64,000 nucleotides of DNA from Streptomyces mayonensis. GTDB taxonomy: Bacteria; Actinomycetota; Actinomycetes; Streptomycetales; Streptomycetaceae. The notes beneath the pieces were generated by a model, which was not told the origin of the DNA, searched no databases, and saw only the letters and a list, made by a program, of their open reading frames with translations. Shown in pieces: positions 25,229 through 34,232 of the stretch (the stretch's first letter is position 1; each line of letters starts with the position of its first letter). The position numbers were made by a program, and so were the translations under genes. The stretch spans positions 93,720-157,719 of the forward strand of contig NZ_JACBYP010000002.1 in NCBI RefSeq assembly GCF_018982965.1, written 5' to 3'.

Positions 25229-28200
25229 ATGAGAAACCGGAACCGGAGATCACGTGCCCTGTGCACGGTGGTCGCGACCAGTCTCCTGGCGCTGGGAGGA
25301 CCGCTGCTGTCGGCCACGGCAGCCGGTGGTCCCAACATCGCCGTGGGGGACGCCACGGCGGCGAGCAGCTCGCTCGGTGGGTACGGCGCCGCCAACATCA
25401 CCGACGGCAACCAGAGTTCGTACTGGCAGAGCGCCGGCAGCAGCCTGCCCCAGTGGGTCCAGACCGACCTCGGTGCCACCGAGCGCATCGACGAGGTCGT
25501 GCTGAGACTGCCGGCCGGCTGGGAGAGCCGCGACCAGACGCTCGCCGTCCAGGGCAGCGCCGACGGCAGAAGTTTCAGCACGCTGAAGACGTCCGCCACC
25601 TACGCCTTCGACCCGGGTTCGGGCAACACGGTCACCGTGTCCTTCCCCGCCGCGCAGACCCGGTTCGTGCGGGTGAACATCACCGCCAACACCGGCTGGC
25701 AGGCGGCCCAGCTCTCCGAGCTGGAGGTGCACGCGGCCGGGGAGGCGTCCACCGACCTCGCCGAGGGGCGCCGGCTGACCGCGAGCAGTTCCACGGGGGC
25801 GTACACCCCGGGCAACGGCAACGACGGGAACAGGGCCACCTACTGGGAGAGCGACAACAACGCCCTGCCGCAGTGGATCCAGGCCGACCTCGGCTCGTCC
25901 CGCCGTGTGGACCGCGTCGTGCTGCGGCTGCCGGGCGGCTGGCCGTCCCGCAGCCAGACCCTGAAGATCCAGGCCAGTGAGAACGGCTCGGACTTCACCG
26001 ACCTGACGGCTGCCAAGGCGTACACCTTCGACGCGGCGGGCGGTCGGTCGGCCGCGATCACCTTCGACGCGGCCACCGCGCGCTACGTGCGGGTCTTGGT
26101 GAGCGCCAACACCGGTCAGCCCGCGGCCCAGGTCTCCGAGCTGGAGGTCTACGGTCCGGAGTCGGGCGACACACAGGCCCCGACCACCCCCGCGAACCTG
26201 GCGTTCACCGAGCCGGCCACCGGCCAGATCAGGCTGACCTGGAACGAGTCCTCGGACGACACGGCCGTCACCGGGTACGACATCTACGCCAACGGCGACC
26301 TGCTGACCTCCGTCGCCGGTGACGTCACCGCGTACACCGACACCAGGCCGGCCGGTACGACGGTCACGTACTACGTGCGCGCCAAGGACGCGGCCGGCAA
26401 CCAGTCGGGCAACAGCGACTCGGTCACCCGCCGCGCCGACACCGGCGACACCCAGGCGCCCACCGCGCCCGCGAACCTGGCGCTCACCGAACCGGAACCG
26501 GGTCGGATCGAGCTGACCTGGGACACCTCCACCGACGACAAAGGTGTCACCGGGTACGACGTCTACGCCAACAACCAGCTCCGCAAGAGCGTCGCCGGAG
26601 ACGTCACCACCTACACCGACACCCAGCCGGCGTCGGCCAACGTGACCTACTTCGTGCGGGCCAAGGACGCGGCGGGCAACGAGTCGGCCGACAGCAACTC
26701 CGTGATCCGGAACGGGACCAAGGAGGGCTCGAACCTGGCCGTCGGCAAGCCGATCTCCGCCTCGTCCGTGATCCACACCTACGTCGCCGAGAACGCCAAC
26801 GACAACAGCACCTCGACCTACTGGGAGGGCGCGGCGGGCAGTTACCCGAACACGCTCACCCTGAAGCTCGGCGCCGACGCGGACATCAGCGAGGTCGTGC
26901 TCAGACTCAACCCCGACCGGGGCTGGTCGAAGCGCACCCAGCGCATCGAGGTGCTCGGACGCGGCCAGGACGCGAACGACTTCACCGCTCTGGTCGCCGC
27001 GAAGGACTACGTCTTCGACCCGGCGAGCGGCGGCAACAGCGTGACGATACCGGTCGGCGACCGGGCCGCCGACGTCCAGCTGAAGCTCAGCTCCAACACC
27101 GGGGCCACGGCCGGGCAGATCGCCGAGTTCGAGGTGGTCGGCGTTCCGGCGCCCAATCCCGACCTTGAGGTGACCGGGCTGAGCACCTCGCCCGCCTCGC
27201 CCGTCGAGTCCGACGAGATCACCGTGTCCGCCACGGTCCGCAACAGCGGCGCCGCGGACGCTCCGGCGGCCGAGGCCGCCCTCCGGCTGGGCGACACCGA
27301 GGTCGCCACCGTCGACGTCCCCGCCCTGAAGGCGGGCGCCGAGAGCACGGTCAGCGCCTCCGTCGGGGCGCGGGACGCCGGGTCCTACGAGCTGAGCGCG
27401 GTCGCCGACGAGGCGAACGAGATCATCGAGGAGAACGAGACCAACAACACCTACACGCGTCCGGAGCCCCTGGTCGTCAAGCCGGTCCAGAGTTCCGACC
27501 TGGTCGCCACGACCGTCACCACCTCGCCGTCGAGCCCGTCCGCCGGGGACGACGTCGCCTTCGAGGTCGCGCTCAGGAACCAGGGCACCCAGGACTCGGC
27601 GGGCGGCAGTCACGAAGTGACCCTCACCGTGCTGGACTCGAAGGGCGACACCGTCAAGACGCTGACCGGCGCACACTCCGGTGTCGTCGCGGCCGGCAGG
27701 ACGAGCCCCGCGGTGGACCTGGGCACCTGGAAGGCGGCCAACGGCTCGTACACCCTGAAGGTCACGGTCGCCGACGACGCGAACGAACTGCCGGTCAAGC
27801 GGGAGAACAACACCTCCACGCAGGCGCTGTTCGTCGGGCGCGGGGCCAACATGCCGTACGACATGTACGAGGCGGAGGACGGCACGGTCGGCGGCGGTGC
27901 GAAGGTGGTCGGGCCGAACCGGACCATCGGCGACCTCGCGGGCGAGGCCTCCGGCCGCAGAGCGGTCCAGCTGGACGAGACCGGCGAGTACGTCGAGTTC
28001 ACCACCCGGGCCGACACCAACACCCTGGTGACCCGCTTCTCCATCCCGGACGCACCGGGCGGCGGCGGCATCGACGCGACGCTCAACGTCTATGTCGACG
28101 GCGTCATGAGGAAGGCGCTCCCGCTCACCTCCAAGTACGCCTGGCTGTACGGGAACGAGGCATCCCCCGGCAACGCACCGAGCGCGGGCGCGCCCCGGCA

Positions 28201-29518
28201 CGTCTACGACGAGGCGCATCTGATGCTGGACGAGACCGTGCCGGCGGGCAGCAAAATCCGGCTGCAGAAGGACGCCGCGAACAGCACCGACTACGCGATC
28301 GACTTCGTCAACCTGGAGCAGGTCGCCGAGGTGCCCAACCCCGACCCGGCGGCGTACGCGGTGCCGGACGGGTTCACGCACCAGGACGTGCAGAACGCGC
28401 TCGACAAGGTGCGCATGGACACCTCCGGCACGCTGGTCGGTGTGTACCTGCCGGCGGGCGACTACCAGACGTCGAGCAAGTTCCAGGTGTACGGCAAGGC
28501 GGTGAAGGTGGTCGGCGCTGGCCCCTGGTTCACGAAGTTCCACGCGCCCACGACGCAGGACAACACCGACGTCGGCTTCCGTGCCGAGGCGAGCGCCAAG
28601 GGCTCGTCGTTCTCGGACTTCGCCTACTTCGGTAACTACACCTCCCGCATCGACGGGCCGGGCAAGGTGTTCGACTTCTCCAACGTGTCGGACATCGTGA
28701 TCGACAACATCTGGAACGAGCACATGGTGTGCCTGTACTGGGGCGCGAACACCGACCGGATCACGATCAGGAACTCCCGGATCCGCAACATGTTCGCCGA
28801 CGGCATCAACATGACCAACGGCTCGACCGACAACCTGGTCTCCAACAACGACGCCCGGGCGACCGGGGACGACAGCTTCGCGCTCTTCTCGGCGATCGAC
28901 GCCGGGGGCGCGGACATGAAGGACAACGTGTACGAGAACCTGTCGACGACGCTGACCTGGCGTGCGGCGGGTCTCGCGGTCTACGGCGGGTACAACAACA
29001 CCTTCCGCAACATCCACATCGCGGACACCCTGGTCTACTCGGGCATCACGATCAGCTCGCTGGACTTCGGCTATCCGATGAACGGGTTCGGCACCGATCC
29101 GACGACCTTCGAGAACATCTCGATCGTGCGGGCCGGCGGGCACTTCTGGGGCGGGCAGACCTTCCCGGGCATCTGGGTGTTCTCGGCGTCCAAGGTGTTC
29201 CAGGGCATCAGGGTCAACAACGTCGACATCGTCGACCCGACCTACAGCGGCATCATGTTCCAGACGAACTACGTGGGCGGGCAGCCGCAGTACCCCATCA
29301 AGGACACCGTCTTCACCGACGTGTCCGTGACGGGCGCCCGCAAGAGCGGCGACGAGTTCGACACGAAGTCCGGTTTCGGTCTCTGGGCCAACGAGATGCC
29401 GGAGGCGGGACAGGGCCCGGCGGTGGGCGAGGTCACCTTCAACGGGCTGAGGCTGGAGGACAACGCCGTGGACGTCAGGAACACCACGTCCACCTTCAAG
29501 ATCGTTCGCAACCCCTAG
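25229..29518 (+). CDS. Secreted GH87 alpha-1,3-glucanase
   Basis: A 1429-residue exported enzyme. The signal peptide spans about residues 1-32 (RNRNRRSR then VVATSLLALGGPLLSATAAG). Domains in order: two F5/8-type C (discoidin, CBM32-like) modules, two fibronectin III repeats, a third discoidin module, two CARDB-like segments, a CBM6/35-like module (YEAEDGTVGGGAKV), and a C-terminal right-handed beta-helix. The helix carries ADGIN (Asp-1191) and TGDDSFA (Asp-1214, Asp-1215). The 23/24 spacing of these three Asp residues matches the catalytic Asp triad known for GH87 alpha-1,3-glucanases. It should cut alpha-1,3-glucan (fungal wall, mutan) outside the cell, releasing oligosaccharides for the importer encoded downstream. 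ATG 25229 with upstream GGGGAC; ATG 25217 is an alternative. Confidence 0.9.
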   Translation: MRNRNRRSRALCTVVATSLLALGGPLLSATAAGGPNIAVGDATAASSSLGGYGAANITDGNQSSYWQSAGSSLPQWVQTDLGATERIDEVVLRLPAGWESRDQTLAVQGSADGRSFSTLKTSATYAFDPGSGNTVTVSFPAAQTRFVRVNITANTGWQAAQLSELEVHAAGEASTDLAEGRRLTASSSTGAYTPGNGNDGNRATYWESDNNALPQWIQADLGSSRRVDRVVLRLPGGWPSRSQTLKIQASENGSDFTDLTAAKAYTFDAAGGRSAAITFDAATARYVRVLVSANTGQPAAQVSELEVYGPESGDTQAPTTPANLAFTEPATGQIRLTWNESSDDTAVTGYDIYANGDLLTSVAGDVTAYTDTRPAGTTVTYYVRAKDAAGNQSGNSDSVTRRADTGDTQAPTAPANLALTEPEPGRIELTWDTSTDDKGVTGYDVYANNQLRKSVAGDVTTYTDTQPASANVTYFVRAKDAAGNESADSNSVIRNGTKEGSNLAVGKPISASSVIHTYVAENANDNSTSTYWEGAAGSYPNTLTLKLGADADISEVVLRLNPDRGWSKRTQRIEVLGRGQDANDFTALVAAKDYVFDPASGGNSVTIPVGDRAADVQLKLSSNTGATAGQIAEFEVVGVPAPNPDLEVTGLSTSPASPVESDEITVSATVRNSGAADAPAAEAALRLGDTEVATVDVPALKAGAESTVSASVGARDAGSYELSAVADEANEIIEENETNNTYTRPEPLVVKPVQSSDLVATTVTTSPSSPSAGDDVAFEVALRNQGTQDSAGGSHEVTLTVLDSKGDTVKTLTGAHSGVVAAGRTSPAVDLGTWKAANGSYTLKVTVADDANELPVKRENNTSTQALFVGRGANMPYDMYEAEDGTVGGGAKVVGPNRTIGDLAGEASGRRAVQLDETGEYVEFTTRADTNTLVTRFSIPDAPGGGGIDATLNVYVDGVMRKALPLTSKYAWLYGNEASPGNAPSAGAPRHVYDEAHLMLDETVPAGSKIRLQKDAANSTDYAIDFVNLEQVAEVPNPDPAAYAVPDGFTHQDVQNALDKVRMDTSGTLVGVYLPAGDYQTSSKFQVYGKAVKVVGAGPWFTKFHAPTTQDNTDVGFRAEASAKGSSFSDFAYFGNYTSRIDGPGKVFDFSNVSDIVIDNIWNEHMVCLYWGANTDRITIRNSRIRNMFADGINMTNGSTDNLVSNNDARATGDDSFALFSAIDAGGADMKDNVYENLSTTLTWRAAGLAVYGGYNNTFRNIHIADTLVYSGITISSLDFGYPMNGFGTDPTTFENISIVRAGGHFWGGQTFPGIWVFSASKVFQGIRVNNVDIVDPTYSGIMFQTNYVGGQPQYPIKDTVFTDVSVTGARKSGDEFDTKSGFGLWANEMPEAGQGPAVGEVTFNGLRLEDNAVDVRNTTSTFKIVRNP

Positions 29519-29526
29519 GCGCGGGG

Positions 29527-29545
29527 CCGACAGGTTTTCTGTCGG
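29527..29545 (+). terminator. Hairpin after GH87
   Basis: CCGACAG-GTTTT-CTGTCGG, seven perfect pairs with a five-base loop, nine bases after the GH87 stop. It probably ends the GH87 message before the second lacI promoter. Confidence 0.6.
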
Positions 29546-29561
29546 TCTGATCACGGACTGG

Positions 29562-29596
29562 CGCAAGTCTCTTGCGAGGCTTGCGCTAGTCTTGCG
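29562..29596. promoter_or_regulatory. LacI operator array, copy 2
   Basis: CGCAAG-TCT-CTTGCG (29562-29576) with further direct CTTGCG at 29580 and 29591, ending four bases before the GTG start of the second lacI. It has the same geometry as copy 1, so promoter and operator were duplicated together with the gene. Confidence 0.7.
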
Positions 29597-29599
29597 TTC

Positions 29600-30613
29600 G
29601 TGACACGACGACTTGCTCAGGTGGCGAAAAAGGTTGGGGTCAGCGAGGCCACGGTCAGCCGGGTGCTCAACGGCAAGCCGGGAGTTTCGGAGGCGACCCG
29701 GCAGTCCGTGCTGAGCGCGTTGGACGTCCTGGGCTACGAGCGGCCCACCCAGCTGCGGGGCGAGCGCGCACGGCTCGTGGGGCTCGTGCTGCCGGAGCTG
29801 CAGAACCCGATCTTCCCGGCCTTCGCGGAGGTCATCGGGGGTGCGCTGGCCCAGCAGGGGCTGACCCCGGTGCTGTGCACCCAGACCAAGGGCGGCGTCT
29901 CCGAGGCCGACTACGTCGAACTCCTCCTCCAGCAGCAGGTCTCCGGCGTCGTCTTCGCCGGCGGCGGGCTCTTCGCGCAGGCCGACGCGCCGCACGACCA
30001 CTACCGCCTCCTCGCCGAACGCAACATCCCCGTCGTGCTCGTCAACGCCTCCATCCCGGATCTGGGCTTCCCGTGCATCGCCTGCGACGACGCCGTGGCC
30101 GTGGGCCAGTCCTGGCGGCACCTGGCGTCGCTGGGGCACGAGCGCATCGGGCTGGTGCTCGGCCCCTCCGACCACATCCCCTCCCGCAGGAAACTGGCCG
30201 CCGCCCGGCAAGCGGCCGAGGCCATGGACGCCGTACTGCCCGACGCCCACGTGGAACGCGCCATGTTCTCCCTCGAAGGCGGCCAGGCAGCCGCCACCCG
30301 CCTCCTCGACCGCGGCATCACCGGCATCATCTGCGCCAGCGACCCCCTCGCCCTCGGCGCCGTCCGCGCAGCCCGCCGACGCGCACTCCACGTACCCCAC
30401 GACGTCTCCGTCGTCGGCTACGACGACTCCGCCTTCATGACCTGCACCGAACCACCCCTCACCACCGTCCGCCAACCCATCGAAGCCATGGGACGCGCAG
30501 CCGTCGACCTCCTCTGCGCACAAATCCAAGGCACCGAAGTCCCCCACAGGGAGCTGCTCTTCGAACCCGAACTCGTCGTCCGCGGCTCCACCGCACAGGC
30601 TTCCGGCGGGTAG
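29600..30613 (+). CDS. LacI-family regulator, copy 2
   Basis: A 337-residue paralogue of the repressor at 23951. The HTH and the C-terminal third are practically identical; the differences cluster in the sensor domain (GGG for GG, IPDLGF for IENLDF, QAAEAMDA for ETAAAMNA), which forms the ligand-binding side. Both proteins should bind the same operators and may form mixed dimers, while answering to slightly different sugars. The gene lies between the GH87 gene and the importer genes. The usual Streptomyces arrangement is one LacI before the transporter, so copy 2 is likely the ancestral one and copy 1 arrived with GH87, or the reverse. Confidence 0.93.
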   Translation: MTRRLAQVAKKVGVSEATVSRVLNGKPGVSEATRQSVLSALDVLGYERPTQLRGERARLVGLVLPELQNPIFPAFAEVIGGALAQQGLTPVLCTQTKGGVSEADYVELLLQQQVSGVVFAGGGLFAQADAPHDHYRLLAERNIPVVLVNASIPDLGFPCIACDDAVAVGQSWRHLASLGHERIGLVLGPSDHIPSRRKLAAARQAAEAMDAVLPDAHVERAMFSLEGGQAAATRLLDRGITGIICASDPLALGAVRAARRRALHVPHDVSVVGYDDSAFMTCTEPPLTTVRQPIEAMGRAAVDLLCAQIQGTEVPHRELLFEPELVVRGSTAQASGG

Positions 30614-30702
30614 CGGCATCTCAACATCTTCAAGGACCTGTCGAGCAATTACGAAATCAGCGCGAGATATTGCGTTCACTTGTTCACGGTGGTTGAGTGA
30701 GC

Positions 30703-30734
30703 GGCGCCCCACAACGCATCGGCGGTGGGGCGCC
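30703..30734 (+). terminator. Hairpin ahead of the importer genes
   Basis: GGCGCCCCAC and GTGGGGCGCC pair perfectly over ten bases around a 12-base loop, 31 bases upstream of the binding-protein start. It could terminate lacI copy 2 transcripts or act as an attenuator or stabilising 5' hairpin in the importer mRNA. Confidence 0.5.
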
Positions 30735-30764
30735 TTCCACGTTCATGCCCGAAGGGGACCACCC

Positions 30765-32180
30765 ATGAGAAGTGCTCGGTTCCGCCGTACTCGCCGTGCC
30801 GGCGCCATCACGCTCGTCTCCGCTCTCACTCTGACCGCTCTGGCCGCCTGCGGCACGAGCAGCAGCGACGACGGCGGCGGTTCCGAAGGCGGCAGCGGAT
30901 CCTCCGACCCGGCTGCACCCCTGGACCCGAAGACCAAGGTGACGATCACCATCGACTGCATGCCGCCGACGGCGAAGGCGGCCGAGTTGAAGGAGTGGAA
31001 GGAGGACGTCAAGGCGTTCAACGAGATCTACCCCAACGTCACCGTCGAGGGCCGCTCCACTCCGGGCCAGTGTCTGGAGCCGCCGCGCTTCACCGCGATG
31101 CTCAAGGCCAAGTCGCAGCCCGACGTCTTCTACACGTACTTCACCGACCTGCCGCAGGTGCTGGACAACGACGGCGCCGAGGACATCACCGCGTACGTCA
31201 ACGACAAGACCGTTCCGCTGCTGAAGGACATCGACCCCGACGTCCTCGGCCAGCTCAAGCACGAGAACAAGCTCTACGGCCTGCCCACCAGCAACTACAC
31301 GATGGGCCTGCTGATCAACCGCAAGCTCTTCGAGCAGGCCGGTCTCGACCCGGACGCCCCGCCGCGCACCTGGGACGAGGTCCGCACCGCCGCCAGGAAG
31401 ATCGCCGATCTGGGCGACGGCATCGCCGGTTTCGGCGAGTACAGCGCGGGCAACACCGGCGGCTGGCACTTCACTGCCCAGATGTACAGCCGCGGCGCCG
31501 GGGTGGTCGACGAGAGCGGCAAGAAGGCGACGTTCAACGACGGGACCGGCAAGGCGGTCGCCGAGAACCTGCACGCCATGCGCTGGGAGGACGGCAGCAT
31601 GGGCAAGACCCAGCTGCTCAAGTGGGGCGACCTCCAGAAGCAGATCGCCACGGACAAGCTCGGCATGTTCCTGGCCGCGCCGGACGACATCACGTACATG
31701 GTCCAGCAACTGGGCGCCGACTACGAGAACTTCGGCATGGGCCCGATCCCGGGCGAGAAGAACACCCTCGCCGGCGGCAACAGCTACATGATCAAGAAGG
31801 GCATCTCCGCCGACAAGATCAAGGCGGCCGTCGCCTGGCTGAACTTCGAGAACCTCAGCGTCGGCAAGGGGCAGTTCGACTGGGCCCGCAAGCAGACCGA
31901 CAAGCTGCCGGTGGGTCTGCCGCAGCCCAACTTCTGGCTGAACGAGTCGAAGAAGAAGGACGACGCGGCCCGGCTCGAACACGCCACCATGCCGGTCGAG
32001 AACTTCAAGGCGTTCATGGACAACCCGGTCCCGGCCATGGCCGAACCGCCGAAGGCCCAGGAGGTCTACAAGGTCCTGGACAACGTGATGTCCGGTCTCC
32101 TCACCAACGAGGACGCCGACGTCGACAAGCTGCTGTCCACCGCGGAGCAGCAGGTGAACCAGGTTCTGGCCACGCAGTGA
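30765..32180 (+). CDS. Alpha-glucooligosaccharide-binding lipoprotein
   Basis: A 471-residue extracytoplasmic solute-binding protein of family 1. The signal peptide runs RSARFRRTRRAGAI...LTLTALAAC, with the lipobox LAAC. A Ser/Gly linker follows, then the type 1 SBP body (VTITIDCMPPTAKAAELKEW, NVTVEGRSTPGQ, YGLPTSNYTMGLLINRKLFEQAGLD). The start at 30765 follows GAAGGGG. It is the first gene of a transporter operon whose two permeases follow; no ATPase is encoded here, as expected for Streptomyces importers energised by the shared MsiK ATPase. Substrate is inferred from the GH87 and GH13 neighbours to be nigerose-type oligosaccharides; maltodextrins cannot be excluded. Confidence 0.9.
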   Translation: MRSARFRRTRRAGAITLVSALTLTALAACGTSSSDDGGGSEGGSGSSDPAAPLDPKTKVTITIDCMPPTAKAAELKEWKEDVKAFNEIYPNVTVEGRSTPGQCLEPPRFTAMLKAKSQPDVFYTYFTDLPQVLDNDGAEDITAYVNDKTVPLLKDIDPDVLGQLKHENKLYGLPTSNYTMGLLINRKLFEQAGLDPDAPPRTWDEVRTAARKIADLGDGIAGFGEYSAGNTGGWHFTAQMYSRGAGVVDESGKKATFNDGTGKAVAENLHAMRWEDGSMGKTQLLKWGDLQKQIATDKLGMFLAAPDDITYMVQQLGADYENFGMGPIPGEKNTLAGGNSYMIKKGISADKIKAAVAWLNFENLSVGKGQFDWARKQTDKLPVGLPQPNFWLNESKKKDDAARLEHATMPVENFKAFMDNPVPAMAEPPKAQEVYKVLDNVMSGLLTNEDADVDKLLSTAEQQVNQVLATQ

Positions 32181-32247
32181 CCGGCTCCCTCGGGGGGCGG
32201 GCCGCACCGCCCCCCGGGGCCCATGAGAGCAGCCCCGAGGAGCGACG

Positions 32248-33207
32248 ATGTCGGCCCCCAGCCTGACCCCGAGCAAGACGGCGAGACCCCGCCCCCCTCA
32301 GCCGCCGGCCGACGGCCCGCCCCGGCGCGGCGGTTCGTTCGGCAGGAGTCTGAGGCGCAACCTCACCGCGCACGGATTCCTGATCGGAGCGGTCCTCTGC
32401 TTCGCGTTCTTCTCCTGGTACCCGATGGTCCGGGAGTTCTTCCTCGCCTTCCAGAAGACGGACCAGGGCGAGGTCTCCTGGGTCGGCATGGACAACCTGT
32501 CCACGGTCTTCAACGACCCGGCCTTCTGGCAGGCCTGGCGCAACACCCTGCTGTACACCGTGCTGGCCCTGGTCCTCGGCTTCGCCGTGCCCTTCGTCGT
32601 CGCGATCGTCATCAACGAACTGCGGCACGGCAAGGGCTACCTGCGCCTGCTGGTCTACCTGCCGGTGATGCTGCCGCCGGTTGCCTCCGTACTGCTCTTC
32701 AAGTACCTGTACGACCCCGGTTACGGCATGCTCAACGAGGTCTTCGGGTTCTTCGGACTGCCCGAGCAGCAGTGGCTGCAGGATCCGGACCTCTCCCTGC
32801 TCTCCGTGGTCATCGCCTCGACGTGGATGAACATGGGAGGCGCCGCGCTCATCTACCTGGCCGCGCTCCAGGGCATCCCCGGTGAGCTGTACGAGGCGGC
32901 GGAGCTGGACGGGGCAGGGCTGCTGCGCAAGATCTGGCACGTGACGATCCCGCAGACGCGGCTCGTCCTGTCCCTGATGCTGCTGATGCAGATCATCTCC
33001 ACGATGCAGGTCTTCGTGGAGCCCTTCCTGCTCACCGGCGGTGCCGGCCCCGAGGGCTCGACCACCACGGTGGTGTACCTGATCTACCAGTACGCCTTCA
33101 ACTTCAACGACTACGGTGCCGCGGCGGCCCTCGGCCTGCTGCTCCTCGTACTCCTCGCCGGGTTCTCGGCGGCGTACGTGAAGCTCAGCCGCACCGGGGA
33201 CGAGTAG
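32248..33207 (+). CDS. Sugar ABC permease (MalF type)
   Basis: A 319-residue inner-membrane permease with six predicted helices after a cytosolic Pro-rich N-terminus. The EAA loop, EAAELDGAGLLRKIWHVTIPQ, contacts the ATPase. There is a 67-bp gap after the binding-protein gene. It starts at ATG 32248 after GAGGAGCGACG, in one operon with the binding protein and the second permease. It forms half of the translocation pore. Confidence 0.92.
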   Translation: MSAPSLTPSKTARPRPPQPPADGPPRRGGSFGRSLRRNLTAHGFLIGAVLCFAFFSWYPMVREFFLAFQKTDQGEVSWVGMDNLSTVFNDPAFWQAWRNTLLYTVLALVLGFAVPFVVAIVINELRHGKGYLRLLVYLPVMLPPVASVLLFKYLYDPGYGMLNEVFGFFGLPEQQWLQDPDLSLLSVVIASTWMNMGGAALIYLAALQGIPGELYEAAELDGAGLLRKIWHVTIPQTRLVLSLMLLMQIISTMQVFVEPFLLTGGAGPEGSTTTVVYLIYQYAFNFNDYGAAAALGLLLLVLLAGFSAAYVKLSRTGDE

Positions 33208-33225
33208 AGCCGGGGGAATCGACCG

Positions 33226-34101
33226 ATGTCCACACGCACACTGATCTCACCGGCTCAACTGGCCCGTCCTCGCGGCAGACTGCTGTACTGGGTGGTGTTC
33301 GGCCTCGTCGTCGCGCTGTTCACCGTGGTGTTCCTCGGGCCGATGTACTGGATGGTCTCCAGCGGCTTCAAGGACACCCAGGAGGTCGTGCAGACCCCGC
33401 CGGCGCTGGTCCCCGAGTCCTTCCGGCCGGAGAACTACTCCGACGCCTGGAACGTCATGGACCTGGCCGGACTGCTGGCGAACACGCTGTTCTACGCGTT
33501 CGGCGCACTCGCCTTCCAGCTGGTGTTCGACGTCGCGGCGGCGTACTCGCTGTCCAAGCTCCGGCCGGTCCTCGGCAAGGCCGTCCTCGGTCTGATGCTG
33601 GCGACGCTGATGATCCCGGCGACCGTGCTGGTCGTGCCGCAGTACCTGACGGTCCTCGACGTGCCGGTCTTCGAACGGAACCTGCTGAACACGCCGTGGG
33701 CGATCTGGCTGCCCTCGGTGACCAACGCCTTCAACATCTTCCTGCTGAAGCGGTTCTTCGACTCGATCCCGCGGGAACTGCTCGACGCCGCCTCGATGGA
33801 CGGCGCCTCACCGATGCGCACCCTCTGGTCGGTCGTGCTGCCGATCTCGCGGCCGATCCTCGGCGTGGTGTCCATCTTCGCGATCGTGGGTGTCTGGAAG
33901 GACTTCCTCTGGCCCATGCTGACCCTGCCCGACCCGGCCAGGCAGACCCTGAACGTCGGGATCTACTCCCTGTCCAACGGGGTGCCGATGAACGTGCTGA
34001 TCGCCGCGCTCACCATGGCCTCGCTGCCGACGCTGATCATCTTCCTGGTCTTCCAGCGCAACATCATGAGCGGACTCACCGCCGGAGGACTCAAGGGCTG
34101 A
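33226..34101 (+). CDS. Sugar ABC permease (MalG type)
   Basis: A 291-residue permease with six helices. The EAA-type loop is [22 protein letters not shown], and the protein ends [15 protein letters not shown], a typical MalG-family C-terminus that docks into the ATPase dimer. It begins 18 bases after the first permease. It completes the importer together with the shared MsiK ATPase encoded elsewhere. A strong hairpin follows before the GH13 gene. Confidence 0.92.
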   Translation: MSTRTLISPAQLARPRGRLLYWVVFGLVVALFTVVFLGPMYWMVSSGFKDTQEVVQTPPALVPESFRPENYSDAWNVMDLAGLLANTLFYAFGALAFQLVFDVAAAYSLSKLRPVLGKAVLGLMLATLMIPATVLVVPQYLTVLDVPVFERNLLNTPWAIWLPSVTNAFNIFLLKRFFDSIPRELLDAASMDGASPMRTLWSVVLPISRPILGVVSIFAIVGVWKDFLWPMLTLPDPARQTLNVGIYSLSNGVPMNVLIAALTMASLPTLIIFLVFQRNIMSGLTAGGLKG

Positions 34102-34145
34102 GGCGCACCGTCCGCCCCTCCCCCTCCGGACCAGTCCCCGTCAGC

Positions 34146-34196
34146 CTTCGCCGCCGGCCCGTCCGACGCCCCGCTCCGTCCGGGCCGGCGGCGAAG
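34146..34196 (+). terminator. 16-bp perfect hairpin before GH13
   Basis: The arms 34146-34161 and 34181-34196 are perfectly complementary over 16 bases with a 19-base loop. The hairpin sits inside the operon, 36 bases before the GH13 start. It may partly terminate, lowering enzyme relative to transporter, or protect the 3' end of the upstream message as described for mal operons. Confidence 0.6.
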
Positions 34197-34232
34197 ATCC
34201 ACTCTGGCCACTCTGCCCGAAAGGACCCTCAC

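Noticed and set aside
25250..30712. Open frame of about 1820 codons antisense to GH87 and lacI 2
   Set aside because: Composition-driven shadow frame with Arg/Val/Gly/Asp repeats and no recognisable domain; GH87 and LacI motifs on the plus strand are unambiguous.
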